A stretch of DNA of 64,000 nucleotides from Corynebacterium matruchotii (GCF_011612265.2 NZ_CP050134.2:2790001-2854000), one strand, 5' to 3'. Shown: positions 38,233 to 47,774, counted from the first letter of the stretch. Made by a program: numbers and translations. The notes: generated by a model not told the origin, from the sequence alone.

Positions 38233-40026
38233 ATGAACCGCCTGGCCAAAACCGCCTGGCACCGTAAGGCCAGCAAACCCGTCACTGTGTGGATGGCCGC
38301 ATTAGTGCTCATCAGCCTTGTGCATTGGGCGCTACCGAATTACCGGTGGGTGCTGATCCACATGTTTACGCTGGGGATTGTCACCAACTCCATTATGTTG
38401 TGGTCGCAGCATTTCACGGAGAAATTCCTGCACCACCAGCTCCCCGAGGAGACCCGACCGTGGCAGTTGCGGCGGTTTGCCATTTTGAACGTTGGGATCC
38501 TGCTGATTATCACCGGCCAGCTCACCAAGAACATGTTTGCCCAGCACTGGCATGTTACCGCCGTGGGCGCCACCGTGGTGGGCGGGTCGCTTGCCTTCCA
38601 CGCCGGCTATCTGGGGCGGCAATACTTGCAGGCCAAGCGCGGTCAGCGGTACGCCCCGAGTGTGATTGCCTATATTTGTTCCGCCTGCTGTCTGCCGTTG
38701 GGGGCGTTGGCTGGTGCGGCGCTGGCGGCGGGCTTCCCCAATCCGTGGCAGGAGCGGCTGCTGCTCACCCACCTGATTCTCAATATTTTGGGGTTCGTGG
38801 GGTTTGCCGCTATCGGCTCGCTCATGCTGCTTTTTCCCGCGATATGGCGCACCCAGGCCCACTATGAGCGCGCACCGTTGACCTTTGCCCTCATGAGCAT
38901 TGGTTTGACGACGGCCGCAGGTGGGGCACTCTTCGGCCAGGGGCTGATTGTGGCCGGTGGGCTGGTCGCCTACCTCATTGGGATTATCATCCCGATTATG
39001 AGCTGGGGGGCGTGTGTCGTCACCGTGCTGCGTGATCCCCGGGATCGCGTCACGTTTGCCGCGGTGTCGGTCGCCGCCGCCCCATTGTGGCTGTGCGGCA
39101 CCCTGATTGTGCTGGCCTATCGGGCCGCCACAGACTTGGGTACCACCGCCATTTCCCTTCCCACCATGCCATTCCTCATTGGGTTTGCCGCCCAACTCCT
39201 CATCGGGGTGATGAGTAATATCCTGCCCAGCAATATTGGTGGTGGCCCCAAAGCCACCCGCACCGGCATGCTTGTCTACGATCGGGCCGGCCTATTCCGG
39301 GCCACCTTGGTGAATGTGGGCCTGGCCTGCTGGTTATACACCGAAAATTCGTGGCTGCGGGTGGTGTTGTCCATCCTGGCCATGGGGTCGCTGGCGGTCT
39401 TCTTGGTGCTCACCCCGTTTGCGGTACGTGCCCAATTGGGGGTTATCCGTAAGACTCGGGAGCCGCTCCCGCTGGCGGAGAAGCCGAAAACCAACCAGAT
39501 CACGGCGGCCCTAGCGGTGTTGGCGCTGGTGATCGCCTCGTTCGGTGGTTTGGTCGATGGGGGTTCCGGCGGGTCCTCCGGGGTAGTTACCGCCGGCGGC
39601 ACCGGGAAGACCACCGAAGTGGCGTTGGACATGAAGGGGCTGCGGTTCAGCCCGGATGTGATTACCGTGCCTGCCGGAAACCAATTGGTGTTGACCGTGC
39701 ACAATAGCGACACCATGGCCCACGACCTGAAGTTCGACAATGGGGCGCATACCGGCCGCATGAATCCGGGCGAGCAGAAACGCCTGGAGGTTGGGGTGAT
39801 TAGCACCGACATGGCCGGCTGGTGCACCATTGCGGGGCATCGGGCCCAGGGGATGGAAATGACGGTCAAGGCCGACACCAGCGGCGGCAGCGGTAGTAGC
39901 AGTAGCGGCAGTAATGGCAGTAATGGCGGCGGGGCGGATACCGCTAAGCCAACCTCGGCGCATAAGCCCACCCATCCGATTCAAAACGGCACCGATGACA
40001 GCCTCGAACCCATTACGGAGCGTTAA
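38233..40026 (+). CDS. Polytopic membrane protein fused to a cupredoxin domain
   Basis: This is a 597-residue protein. Residues ~15-420 hold about ten to twelve hydrophobic segments in an NnrS-like arrangement with several membrane His residues (VHWALPNYRWVLIHMFTLGI, WSQHF, FHAGYL, HLILNIL). Residues ~460-555 form a single cupredoxin domain with type-1 copper ligands: His in DTMAHDLKFD, Cys and His in GWCTIAGHRAQGMEM, plus Met. The tail is Gly/Ser-rich. Related actinobacterial proteins usually carry a full multicopper oxidase after the membrane part; here only one cupredoxin unit is present. A role in periplasmic copper or electron transfer is inferred. Confidence 0.8.
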   Translation: MNRLAKTAWHRKASKPVTVWMAALVLISLVHWALPNYRWVLIHMFTLGIVTNSIMLWSQHFTEKFLHHQLPEETRPWQLRRFAILNVGILLIITGQLTKNMFAQHWHVTAVGATVVGGSLAFHAGYLGRQYLQAKRGQRYAPSVIAYICSACCLPLGALAGAALAAGFPNPWQERLLLTHLILNILGFVGFAAIGSLMLLFPAIWRTQAHYERAPLTFALMSIGLTTAAGGALFGQGLIVAGGLVAYLIGIIIPIMSWGACVVTVLRDPRDRVTFAAVSVAAAPLWLCGTLIVLAYRAATDLGTTAISLPTMPFLIGFAAQLLIGVMSNILPSNIGGGPKATRTGMLVYDRAGLFRATLVNVGLACWLYTENSWLRVVLSILAMGSLAVFLVLTPFAVRAQLGVIRKTREPLPLAEKPKTNQITAALAVLALVIASFGGLVDGGSGGSSGVVTAGGTGKTTEVALDMKGLRFSPDVITVPAGNQLVLTVHNSDTMAHDLKFDNGAHTGRMNPGEQKRLEVGVISTDMAGWCTIAGHRAQGMEMTVKADTSGGSGSSSSGSNGSNGGGADTAKPTSAHKPTHPIQNGTDDSLEPITER

Positions 40027-40687
40027 GCAGCTCTGATAGATCCCGGATGGTGGGATACCGTGGGTCGGTGGTGCCGGTGCCTGCGTGGTCGACGTGGATT
40101 GCCGCGATGCCGGCGGCGATGGGGGCCAAGACATCGTTGGGGAGGGTGTCGCCCACCATGATGGTGTCCGCCGGAGCGGTACCCACGATGTCGAGGGCGC
40201 GGGTATAAAACTCTGGGTTGGGTTTGGCGGCTTCCATTTCGACCGCGGCCAACATGATAAGCCGATCGTCCCATAGGCCGGTGGTCCGAAGTTTCGTGGT
40301 TTGTAGGCTGGCGGCGCCATTTGTTGCAATCCCAACTAATTGTCCACAATCGAAACATTGTTCGAGTACCTCGGCGGCGCCTGAAAATGGCTGCATAGAA
40401 GCTATATATTGGTGCAAAAACCCGTCAAAGAGCTGCAGAGCCGCCGTCTCGGATAACTTTGGTTCATGCAAGTATTCCCGCACCCGAGCCGCCCGCTGCC
40501 CCGAATGGGTCAGCTTGCCGTGTTCATAGGCCAAAAACCACTGTTGTTCCAAGGCCTGCCACCGTGCCGGGTCGGGGGGAATTCCCAGCTCCTGGCTCCA
40601 GGCTATAACGCCTGCTCGGGCTGCATTGCTGTGGTCGACAAGTGTCCCATCGAGGTCAAAAAGCACTGTGCGATACGAGTTCAACAT
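40013..40687 (-). CDS. HAD-superfamily hydrolase
   Basis: This is a 224-residue cytosolic phosphatase of HAD subfamily IA. Motif I is VLFDLDGTLVDHSNAA near residues 8-23 with the nucleophilic Asp. Motif II is in VGIATNGAA, and motifs III and IV are in KPNPEFYTRAL and MVGDTLPNDVLAP. A helical cap lies between. The substrate is unknown; the family includes phosphoglycolate and nucleotide phosphatases. Its 3' end overlaps the convergent cupredoxin gene by 14 bases. Confidence 0.9.
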   Translation of the reverse strand: MLNSYRTVLFDLDGTLVDHSNAARAGVIAWSQELGIPPDPARWQALEQQWFLAYEHGKLTHSGQRAARVREYLHEPKLSETAALQLFDGFLHQYIASMQPFSGAAEVLEQCFDCGQLVGIATNGAASLQTTKLRTTGLWDDRLIMLAAVEMEAAKPNPEFYTRALDIVGTAPADTIMVGDTLPNDVLAPIAAGIAAIHVDHAGTGTTDPRYPTIRDLSELLNAP

Positions 40688-40850
40688 GGGTCATTAGTGT
40701 AGTCTTTGTGACGCCAATTACAGGGATGGGGGTGGGGTTGACAAACCGCAACAGTTCCGCAACCACAGGAATGAGTTATCAGACATGTTCAATGCAACCG
40801 AAAAAATCAGATCATTTATAGGAGAAAAAGTTTGAGCGGAATAATAATAA

Positions 40851-40896
40851 GGCCACGCAACACTGTTCTGTCCCTGGTGATTGGTGTTGCGTGGCC
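40851..40896 (-). terminator. Long-stem terminator of the 40.9-kb gene
   Basis: GGCCACGCAACAC (40851-40863) pairs perfectly with GTGTTGCGTGGCC (40884-40896). On the minus strand TTATTATTATT follows. Confidence 0.85.
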
Positions 40897-40921
40897 GTTG
40901 GTTGGGCGTCGACAGGCGCGG

Positions 40922-41317
40922 CTAAATCTGTTGGGGGTCGATAACTGGGTGCGGCACTTCGAACATGGTGCCGAATGTTTGCATTTGTTGATTGAGCGCC
41001 TGAATCGCCTGGGAACTGCGCACGTGCTCGCCAATGTGGGCCTCGTCTTCGGCAGTGAACATGGTGCCGGCTAAGTCGAAGGTTTCCATGAGCATGAGCC
41101 GCATGACAAGCGGTGCCGCGGGTACATCCACCTCATAGAGCAACTGGACGGTAGCATCATCGTTGTCGAGCTTGACCTGGAAATTTACATCCCGCTCCGT
41201 GGCGGGCTCGGTTCTCTGAATGCCACCAGTCGCCGGCTGATAGATCGCGGGCGTCGCGGCTTCAGCAAGCAACCAAGTGAGCGTGGGCGTGCCATATTTA
41301 GATTGGAGAAAACTCAT
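40922..41317 (-). CDS. Small cytoplasmic protein of unknown function
   Basis: ATG 41317 (MSFLQSKYGTPTLTWLLAEA) is chosen because a GGAG box lies five bases upstream; an upstream in-frame start adds 12 residues. The 131-residue product is acidic, with strands (DVNFQVKLDNDDATVQLLYE) followed by helices (AHIGEHVRSSQAIQALNQQM). There is no signal peptide or membrane segment. I do not recognise it. It is monocistronic with a strong terminator. Confidence 0.65.
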   Translation of the reverse strand: MSFLQSKYGTPTLTWLLAEAATPAIYQPATGGIQRTEPATERDVNFQVKLDNDDATVQLLYEVDVPAAPLVMRLMLMETFDLAGTMFTAEDEAHIGEHVRSSQAIQALNQQMQTFGTMFEVPHPVIDPQQI

Positions 41318-41353
41318 TTTGGGCTCCATTGTTGTGATGATTACCACCTCCAT

Positions 41354-42181
41354 GGTAGTGGCACCTGCTCAAAGGTATCCATGCGAAATATCGCACATAT
41401 GCACGTTTGGGGGCATGTAGATATGGTGCTACCGGGGCTTTTCGACGATCGGCGTGTCGGTCCCAAATCTCTGTGGAACCTGACATATTGTTATTAGCAA
41501 TGGCGTTAAGATCACAAGCATATAACAAATGATTTCTGAACCTAACTAAAAGATGTTAGGCGCATAAGCATGCTTGCCGAAAAGTAAATCCTACGTATAT
41601 CAAATATGCCATTTCCCCTCAGTAACCACGATTTTATTCATGATATTTTGCTTAGCGGGGGTAGTGGGGGTTTTAGCTAAAGGTTTACTGATGTCTTCTT
41701 ATCTTATAGGCAGCGCCAGTCAGAAGAACTGATGAGGTGTTTTTTGTATAACCTAGAGCTTTGCCGTTTAATGACAATTAAATTCATTAGTAAGGAAAAG
41801 GGTGATGAGTCCACTAACCTAAGAAGCTCAAGTCGTGTTCTACCCCCGGTACAATTTTTCAAACAAAATTACTATTGATGCAATGTTCGAATGACTTAGC
41901 AATGAATAAAACCCAATTGAACTCATAGTTTACTGAATTAGATTTTTAGCAAATGTGCTATTCAAACATTCTCTCTAATTTATTCTGATTTAACACTCAG
42001 TCGACCAGATATGATAGCTTGCAGCCAGTTGGTTGATAGGCCAATGCGGGTTACCGCCAGACCTGTCAACAAATTTTGGATTGATCACAATCGAAAGCTT
42101 GGTCATCGTGATACAATTGTTATTTTCAATAGTATTGGGAGTATGTATCCCGAAGACCTCAACCCGGACACTAAAGGAACA
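41354..42181. other. AT-rich gene-free stretch
   Basis: About 830 bases of AT-rich sequence without a gene I can support. Only very short frames occur. It should hold the promoter of the CAP-domain gene, whose coding start is at its right end. The composition departs from the GC-rich neighbours and could make it an Lsr2 target (inference). Confidence 0.4.
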
Positions 42182-42895
42182 ATGAACAGACTCAACGGTA
42201 AAGTTACTGCTAAATTCATGGCCGCTAGCGCTTCCGTCATCGTCGGAATCAGCGCTATGCAACCCGCAGCAGCACAGGAAATCTCCATCCCAGATGAACT
42301 CAATAACCTCCTTGACCAGCATGGAGCCACCACGGACATCTGGAACAGTGGGGCTCAGCTTCCCGTCAATATTCCGGACATCCCACTGGACTCCTCCTCC
42401 GACATTCTCAACCAATTGACCGGTGAAGCGAACAAGGCGATAAACTCCGTTCCCGAGGTTCAGGTGCCGGCGCTTCCTGCCGTCCCCGAAGTCCCGGCTA
42501 CACCCCAAATTGGTGGATATAACGCGGGCGAAGTCATTGGCCGCACCATCGCCGAGATCAATGCCTATCGGGCCCAAAATGGTCTACCCATGGTGAACCA
42601 AACCCCGGCCGCCCAGGCCTCCGCCCAGGGCTATGCCGACTTTATGTTGGGGCAAAACATCGGCAACTTCAGCGGTACCCCTAATGGCTACCACCACGAC
42701 CCCACCTGCAACTGCTGGGAAAACCTGCTTTGGGGCTACAACAACCCTGACGCCATGTACCATCCCTTCAACTACTGGCGGAACTCTCCCGGCCACAACG
42801 CCAACCTGTTGGCCCACGGGCCAACCAGCATCGGCGTTGGCGTAGCACACGACGCCGCTACCGGCCACTTCTTCGCCGTCATGCGGATGTTCTAA
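42182..42895 (+). CDS. Secreted CAP/SCP-domain protein
   Basis: ATG 42182 has AAAGGA just upstream and opens a Sec signal peptide (MNRLNGKVTAKFMAASASVI, likely cleaved after AAA near residue 32). A Pro/Val-rich linker (VPEVQVPALPAVPEVPATPQ) precedes the CAP domain: EINAYRAQNGLPMVNQTPAA, YHHDPTCNCWENLLWGYN, HNANLLAHGPTSIGVGVAHD. Conserved His and Glu of the CAP cavity are visible. At 237 residues it is a typical bacterial SCP protein. Such proteins are secreted and their activity in corynebacteria is unknown. Upstream in-frame codons are not a credible extension. Confidence 0.88.
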   Translation: MNRLNGKVTAKFMAASASVIVGISAMQPAAAQEISIPDELNNLLDQHGATTDIWNSGAQLPVNIPDIPLDSSSDILNQLTGEANKAINSVPEVQVPALPAVPEVPATPQIGGYNAGEVIGRTIAEINAYRAQNGLPMVNQTPAAQASAQGYADFMLGQNIGNFSGTPNGYHHDPTCNCWENLLWGYNNPDAMYHPFNYWRNSPGHNANLLAHGPTSIGVGVAHDAATGHFFAVMRMF

Positions 42896-42917
42896 CCGGG
42901 AATCATGATGCCGTTAC

Positions 42918-42956
42918 GGTAGCCCAGCGTCAGAAACGCGGTAACGCTGGGCTACC
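42918..42956. terminator. Hairpin between convergent genes
   Basis: GGTAGCCCAGCGT (42918-42930) pairs perfectly with ACGCTGGGCTACC (42944-42956). There is no T run, but it sits between convergent genes and may end both transcripts. Confidence 0.7.
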
Positions 42957-42963
42957 ATGACAG

Positions 42964-43227
42964 CTACCTGTTTCCGGAAAGACTTGGTTGGTCTTCCTGC
43001 CGGTTTCGCTCTCGGGTCGTGAAGCCTACCTGGAACTCCACGATACCGGCGACCAGCAGCCCAACCGCACTCAAAGCCACCATCGTCGACATCATGCCAG
43101 AGGAGTCGAATGCCACCAATCCGAGAATGATAGCCACCGCTAGCACGCACAATAAGCTAGCAAACAACATCGTAGTGCGAAACCGATACTCTGAATGCAC
43201 CAGCTGCGGTTGCCGAAGAACGGACAT
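42964..43227 (-). CDS. Small two-span membrane protein
   Basis: ATG 43227 ([20 protein letters not shown]) gives 87 residues; extending upstream in frame would run through tRNA-Pro and is excluded. Two hydrophobic segments ([20 protein letters not shown] and [20 protein letters not shown]) are followed by a charged tail. An AGAGG box lies about 12 bases upstream. Similar small membrane proteins follow tRNA genes in corynebacteria by memory, but no function is known. Confidence 0.65.
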   Translation of the reverse strand: MSVLRQPQLVHSEYRFRTTMLFASLLCVLAVAIILGLVAFDSSGMMSTMVALSAVGLLVAGIVEFQVGFTTRERNRQEDQPSLSGNR

Positions 43228-43275
43228 GAACGACCGAAACCTCTTTTCTTGTGTGGAGTTTTCATGGAAGAGAAG

Positions 43276-43306
43276 AGCACCCCCAGTACTAGGTACTGAG
43301 AGTGCT
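43276..43306 (-). terminator. Terminator after tRNA-Pro
   Basis: AGCAC/GTGCT and CAGTAC/GTACTG form a nested hairpin (43276-43306) immediately 3' of the tRNA on the minus strand, followed by a pyrimidine-rich CTTCTCTTCC. Confidence 0.7.
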
Positions 43307-43307
43307 A

Positions 43308-43384
<77 letters not shown>

Positions 43385-43409
43385 TCGAAAAGCAATGCTA
43401 GTCGGCAAA

Positions 43410-44405
43410 CTACTCTCGTGCCAAATCCGGCTTCTCAACGAGGGAAATCAGCGTTGCTGACGGGCGGCAAAACAGCCGCACTGGTGCAAACTTAGACGTT
43501 CCCAAACCATTACTGACATGCAACATCATGCCATCGAACTCGTGCAGTCCCCACGCGCGGACCCGGTCGATACCACAATTCGTCACCAATGTCTTCCCTC
43601 CAGGCAAACAAATCTGCCCCCCATGGGTATGCCCACATAACGCCAATTGGTAACCATCGGCGGCAAACTGAGCAAGCACCCGTGGCTCTGGGGAATGCGC
43701 CAACGCCAACCGCAGATCCGCCTCTGCATTCGGCGCCCCCGACACCTGGCCATAGTCATCCAAATCATGATGCGGATCATCCACGCCGGTGGCCGCAATC
43801 CGCACCGAACCCACCTTAAACTCCAGCCGCCGATGCGTGGCATCCTGCCATCCGTGCTCAATAAACGCCGCCCGCATGCCCCGCCACGGCAATTCCACCC
43901 GCGAAGCCTTCCGCTTTTTCCCCACCACATACGACAGCGGATTCACCACGGTCGGCGCGTAATAATCATTCGAACCAAACACAAACAAGCCCGGGCGCCG
44001 CATGAGCGGCCCCAAAGCCCGCAACGTGGCCGGCACCGCCTTCAGGTCCGACAAATTATCCCCAGTATTGACCACCAGATCCGGCTGCAACTGATCCAGG
44101 CTGGCCACCCACTCCTGTTTGGCCCGCTGCCCCGGCACCATATGCAGATCCGAAATATGCAGCAACCGGAACTCCCGCTTGCCCCGCAACGTACCAGGCG
44201 GCAATAACGGCAATTCTAAGCGTCGCAATTGGAACTGGTGGCATTCCCGTACCGCCCAGGCTGTTACCCCGGCAGCGGCCACGCTAGCGGTGATTGCGGT
44301 GATTCCAGCGATTCGGCCGATTCGGCGAAACCGGTCAGCGGCCGATGGAACGGCGTCGTCAAGCGTCAAAATTATTCCCACCCACGTAACAATACCGGAA
44401 CGCAT
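43410..44405 (-). CDS. Metallophosphoesterase
   Basis: ATG 44405 ([17 protein letters not shown]) gives about 331 residues; longer readings would overlap the divergent yqeY gene and are rejected. An N-terminal hydrophobic anchor ([20 protein letters not shown]) precedes the calcineurin-like phosphoesterase motifs: [31 protein letters not shown] (GND variant), LALAHSPEP and CGHTHGGQI. It is like YkuE and, from memory, like M. tuberculosis Rv3683 beside ponA2. It probably hydrolyses phosphoesters at the membrane. Confidence 0.88.
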   Translation of the reverse strand: MRSGIVTWVGIILTLDDAVPSAADRFRRIGRIAGITAITASVAAAGVTAWAVRECHQFQLRRLELPLLPPGTLRGKREFRLLHISDLHMVPGQRAKQEWVASLDQLQPDLVVNTGDNLSDLKAVPATLRALGPLMRRPGLFVFGSNDYYAPTVVNPLSYVVGKKRKASRVELPWRGMRAAFIEHGWQDATHRRLEFKVGSVRIAATGVDDPHHDLDDYGQVSGAPNAEADLRLALAHSPEPRVLAQFAADGYQLALCGHTHGGQICLPGGKTLVTNCGIDRVRAWGLHEFDGMMLHVSNGLGTSKFAPVRLFCRPSATLISLVEKPDLARE

Positions 44406-44410
44406 ACAAT
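44405..44410 (+). promoter_or_regulatory. Candidate -10 of a leaderless yqeY promoter
   Basis: TACAAT at 44405-44410 stands eight bases before the yqeY ATG at 44419, with no ribosome binding site, which fits a leaderless transcript. It also spans the start codon of the divergent metallophosphoesterase gene. Confidence 0.4.
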
Positions 44411-44418
44411 AAAAAGCT

Positions 44419-44877
44419 ATGAGTAACCTGCAAACACAAATCCGGGACGACATGAAAACCGCCATGAAAGCCCACGACAAACAACGCACCGGCACGCTCC
44501 GCATGTTCCTCGCCGCACTTACCGCCGAGGAAACTTCCGGCGCCCGACACAAGCTTGACGACGACGAGGTACTCAAAGTCCTCGCCCGCGAAATCAAAAA
44601 ACGCAAAGAATCCGCCCAAGTCTACGCCGACGCCGGCCGCCAAGAACTTGCCGATCAGGAACTCGCCGAAGTAGCGGTCCTGGAGGAATACCAACCAACC
44701 CAACTCACCGACGACGAAGTAACCGCACTCGTCCAGGCCGCCATCACCGATGTGGCCGCCGGCGGTGACATCAGCATGAAACTCATGGGTCCGGTCATGC
44801 AGCAGGTAACAAAAACGGCCGCTGGCCGCGCCGATGGTAAGCGCCTGTCAGCGGCCGTTCGTGCGGCCTTGCAGTAG
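44419..44877 (+). CDS. GatB/YqeY-domain protein
   Basis: This 152-residue cytoplasmic protein is a stand-alone GatB/YqeY domain: QIRDDMKTAMKAHDKQRTGT, LREIKKRKES-like AREIKKRKESAQVYADAGR, ELAEVAVLEEYQPTQLTDDE and RADGKRLSAAVRAAL. The family may interact with tRNA-dependent amidation or tRNA, but its role is not settled. The start at 44419 has no ribosome binding site and lies only 13 bases from the divergent metallophosphoesterase start. Confidence 0.9.
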   Translation: MSNLQTQIRDDMKTAMKAHDKQRTGTLRMFLAALTAEETSGARHKLDDDEVLKVLAREIKKRKESAQVYADAGRQELADQELAEVAVLEEYQPTQLTDDEVTALVQAAITDVAAGGDISMKLMGPVMQQVTKTAAGRADGKRLSAAVRAALQ

Positions 44878-44896
44878 ATAACCCCTATCCGGTGGG

Positions 44897-47311
44897 CTAT
44901 CCACCACCGAAGAGCTTCTTCAACTCCTCGGCAATGTTATTAATATCGTTCTGCAGCTTATTCAGGTCTTCCTCATTCTGGTTGTCCTGATTAGCTGCCC
45001 CGCCGGTGCCATCCGACACCTGGAGCGTAACCTTACTGCCCCGGCGCAGCGGCGGATTAGCAATCACCTTCACCACTGTGCCCTTTGGCGCGCCATTCCC
45101 CGGCACCGCCTGTTTCTGCACGTCGTAACCCTCGGTGCGGAGTGTCACCTCAACCTCTTCAGCATTACGACCCTGATACTTCTGGCTCATCGCTTGGGTG
45201 CGACCCGAACTAAACTCCGAGCTTGGCGACGGCAACGACCCCGACTGGGCGCCCACCGCATTCGCGGCCTGGAACCAGGTCCGGGCGGGCTCATAACCAC
45301 CGTAAATGTCGCCCCAACCGCACTGGCGGGCCGGGCTGGAACAAATCGGGGACGATGACGTGCCGTCGTTGAAAATATAGGTAGCGGCTGCAAACTTATC
45401 GTTAAAGCCCATGAATGCGGCCGACTCGTGCGCCTCGGTGGTGCCCGTCTTTGCGGACACCGGAACGCCCCAACCATTAGCCCGAGCGGCCTGAGCGGCG
45501 GTACCATTGCCCACCGCGTCGCCACTCAATGCGGCAGACAGGGCATAGGCCACATCCTCGTTCAACGCATTCTCACACGCCGGGGTGTCAATGAACACCT
45601 CTTTGCCCTTCTGGTCGGTCACCTTCTCGATCGGGGACGGTTCACACCACACCCCGCCCGAGGCAATCGACGCCGCAACATTCGACAACTCCAACCCATT
45701 CACCGCGGTCGGACCCAAGGTAAACGAACCCATATTGTGCTTCTTAATATGATCCGCAATGGATTCTTTCTCCCCATCCCAAGTGCCGGGCTTAGCATAC
45801 GAACGCATACCCAACTTCACGGCCAAATCCACCACCGTAGGCACCGTCACCTGCTCAATCAGCTTCACGAACGTGGTGTTCGGCGACTGGGCCAACGCAT
45901 CCTTGAGCGTCAGCGTGCCCGGATACGAACCAGCGTTCCGCACGCAATACAGGCCCTCTGGGCAGCCGGCCGCACCGCCGGAACCCATGCCGGCCACATT
46001 CACCTGTGCCGGCACCGCCAACGGCGTATTAATGCCATAGCCCTGATCCAGGGCGGCCGCCGCGGTGAAAACCTTAAACACCGAACCTGCACCGTGGCCT
46101 ACCAGGCTGGCGGTCTGCGGCAGCATCGTCTCGTACTTGTCCGCATCCAGGCCATACTTCCGCGACGACGTCATCGCCCGAATGTAGCGGGTTTCCTTAC
46201 CCGGCTCCACCACGTTCATGATCTCCGCCACACCTTCGGTCTGCGGATCCACGTTACGGGTTACCGCCTCATGGGCGGCTTTCTGTACATCCGGATCCAA
46301 ACTGGTGCGAATGGTGTACGAACCACGCTTAATATCATCCAGGCTCATGTTCTTGCTGTCCAAATACTTCAACACATAGTCGCAGAAGAAGCCCTTATCG
46401 TCGGCGGTAATGCAGCCATTATCAATCTGCTGCGGCTCATCAAGTACCCCCAGCGGCTCCTTCTTGTATTTGTCGGCATCCTCCTGGGAAATCTTCCCCA
46501 GCCGGGCCATCTCGTCCAACACGGTACTGCGACGCTCCTTCACCCCCTCCTCATTGGTATAGGGGTTCAGCACACTTGATGATTGCACCATGCCCGCCAA
46601 CATGGCGGACTGTGGCACATTCAATTCCTTCGCGTGCTTACCAAAATAAACCCGGGCTGCGGCCTCTATGCCATAGGCGTGATTGCCGAACGGCACCAAG
46701 TTGAGATACCGGGTCAGCACCTCATCCTTGGAAAGCATTTTGTCGATAGCCGACGCCATTCGCATCTCCCGTAACTTCCGAGGAATCGACTGCTCGGTCG
46801 CAGCCTGCCGCTCCTCATCGGTGCGGGCGGTGGCCAACAGTAGATAGTTCTTCACATACTGCTGATCCAGGGTGGACGCACCCTGCTCCACCCCGCCGGC
46901 CACAAAGTTCGTCAATACGGCACGGATATTGCCTTGGATATCGACACCTTTATGTTCGTAGAAGCGACGGTCCTCAATAGAGACGATGGCGTCCTTCATC
47001 GCCTGCGGGATATCCTCCGACTTAATCTCATACCGACGCTGGCCAAACACCCAAGCAAAGGGCGTGCCGTTTTTATCGGTGATCGTCGTGACGCCAGGAG
47101 TGGCGCCTTCGGTAAGATCTTGCAGGTTAGACTGCATCGTTTCGTTCGTGCGTTTAGCCGCAACGCCGCCTAAAGCGGCCATAGGCGTGAGCGCAACAGC
47201 GGCCGTCAAACCGACGGCGACTGCTGCGCCAATAATCTGTGACAAGGGTTTCCATACAGGCACCCTTAATACACTAGCGATTATCGGGCATAGGGGGGAA
47301 TAACCAATCAC
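44897..47311 (-). CDS. Bifunctional class A penicillin-binding protein (PonA2-like)
   Basis: This protein polymerises and cross-links peptidoglycan. After an N-terminal membrane anchor (SQIIGAAVAVGLTAAVALTP), the glycosyltransferase domain shows SIEDRRFYEHKGVDIQG, GASTLDQQYVKNYLL and YLNLVPFGNHAYGIEAAARV. The transpeptidase domain has GSVFK (SxxK), SPN and KTGT. A single PASTA domain (TLRTEGYDVQKQAVPGNGAP) and an acidic Asn/Gln-rich tail follow. At up to 804 residues it is normal; the exact start (47311 or a GTG 17 codons inside) is unresolved. From memory it is the counterpart of M. tuberculosis PonA2 beside whiB4. Confidence 0.93.
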   Translation of the reverse strand: MIGYSPLCPIIASVLRVPVWKPLSQIIGAAVAVGLTAAVALTPMAALGGVAAKRTNETMQSNLQDLTEGATPGVTTITDKNGTPFAWVFGQRRYEIKSEDIPQAMKDAIVSIEDRRFYEHKGVDIQGNIRAVLTNFVAGGVEQGASTLDQQYVKNYLLLATARTDEERQAATEQSIPRKLREMRMASAIDKMLSKDEVLTRYLNLVPFGNHAYGIEAAARVYFGKHAKELNVPQSAMLAGMVQSSSVLNPYTNEEGVKERRSTVLDEMARLGKISQEDADKYKKEPLGVLDEPQQIDNGCITADDKGFFCDYVLKYLDSKNMSLDDIKRGSYTIRTSLDPDVQKAAHEAVTRNVDPQTEGVAEIMNVVEPGKETRYIRAMTSSRKYGLDADKYETMLPQTASLVGHGAGSVFKVFTAAAALDQGYGINTPLAVPAQVNVAGMGSGGAAGCPEGLYCVRNAGSYPGTLTLKDALAQSPNTTFVKLIEQVTVPTVVDLAVKLGMRSYAKPGTWDGEKESIADHIKKHNMGSFTLGPTAVNGLELSNVAASIASGGVWCEPSPIEKVTDQKGKEVFIDTPACENALNEDVAYALSAALSGDAVGNGTAAQAARANGWGVPVSAKTGTTEAHESAAFMGFNDKFAAATYIFNDGTSSSPICSSPARQCGWGDIYGGYEPARTWFQAANAVGAQSGSLPSPSSEFSSGRTQAMSQKYQGRNAEEVEVTLRTEGYDVQKQAVPGNGAPKGTVVKVIANPPLRRGSKVTLQVSDGTGGAANQDNQNEEDLNKLQNDINNIAEELKKLFGGG

Positions 47312-47348
47312 CCCTCAATGTGTGATGCATTCGACTTGGGATATTTCG

Positions 47349-47364
47349 TGTGAATACACTTACA
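47349..47364. promoter_or_regulatory. Possible GlxR/CRP site upstream of whiB
   Basis: TGTGA-ATACAC-TTACA matches the CRP-type consensus TGTGA-N6-TCACA in nine of ten specified positions. It lies between ponA and whiB. GlxR itself is encoded nearby. The regulatory role is inferred. Confidence 0.35.
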
Positions 47365-47432
47365 TACGTTCGGATGTGTAAAACTGCCGGATATCACATG
47401 TAACAATCCTTAATTAGCCAGGAGGAACTACG

Positions 47433-47774
47433 ATGTCCGCACCTCGGGGAAGCGAGATAACGCGCAATCCTTTCCTAACTAGCCCGGAGGGTGTGAATAC
47501 TGAGCGCGGTGAATGGGTCATGCAGGCTAATTGCCGAAACGGTGATCCTGATGCTTTATTTGTTCGTGGCGCAGCCCAGCGTCGGGCCGCCGTCATTTGC
47601 CGTCAATGCCCGGTCATAGTGCAATGCCGGGCGGATGCGCTAGATAATAAGGTGGAATTCGGGGTGTGGGGTGGGCTTACCGAGCGCCAGCGCCGGGCCC
47701 TACTGCGGAAAAATCCCCACATTACGTCGTGGGCAGAATATTTAGCCAATGGGGGAGAGCTCGTCGGCATATAA
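47433..47774 (+). CDS. WhiB-family iron-sulfur regulator
   Basis: This 113-residue redox-sensitive regulator has the four cluster cysteines in NC (QANCRNG near residue 34) and CRQCPVIVQC (near 56-65). The turn GVWGGLTERQRRALLRK gives the DNA- or sigma-factor-contact motif. A strong AGGAGGAA box precedes ATG 47433. Next to the PonA2-like gene it corresponds by position to M. tuberculosis WhiB4, an oxidative-stress regulator. In corynebacteria the equivalent Whc name is not certain, so no symbol is given. Confidence 0.93.
   Translation: MSAPRGSEITRNPFLTSPEGVNTERGEWVMQANCRNGDPDALFVRGAAQRRAAVICRQCPVIVQCRADALDNKVEFGVWGGLTERQRRALLRKNPHITSWAEYLANGGELVGI

Noticed and set aside
44406..44606. N-terminal extension of the metallophosphoesterase
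   Set aside because: It lies antisense to the start of yqeY and is low-complexity. ATG 44405 is preferred.
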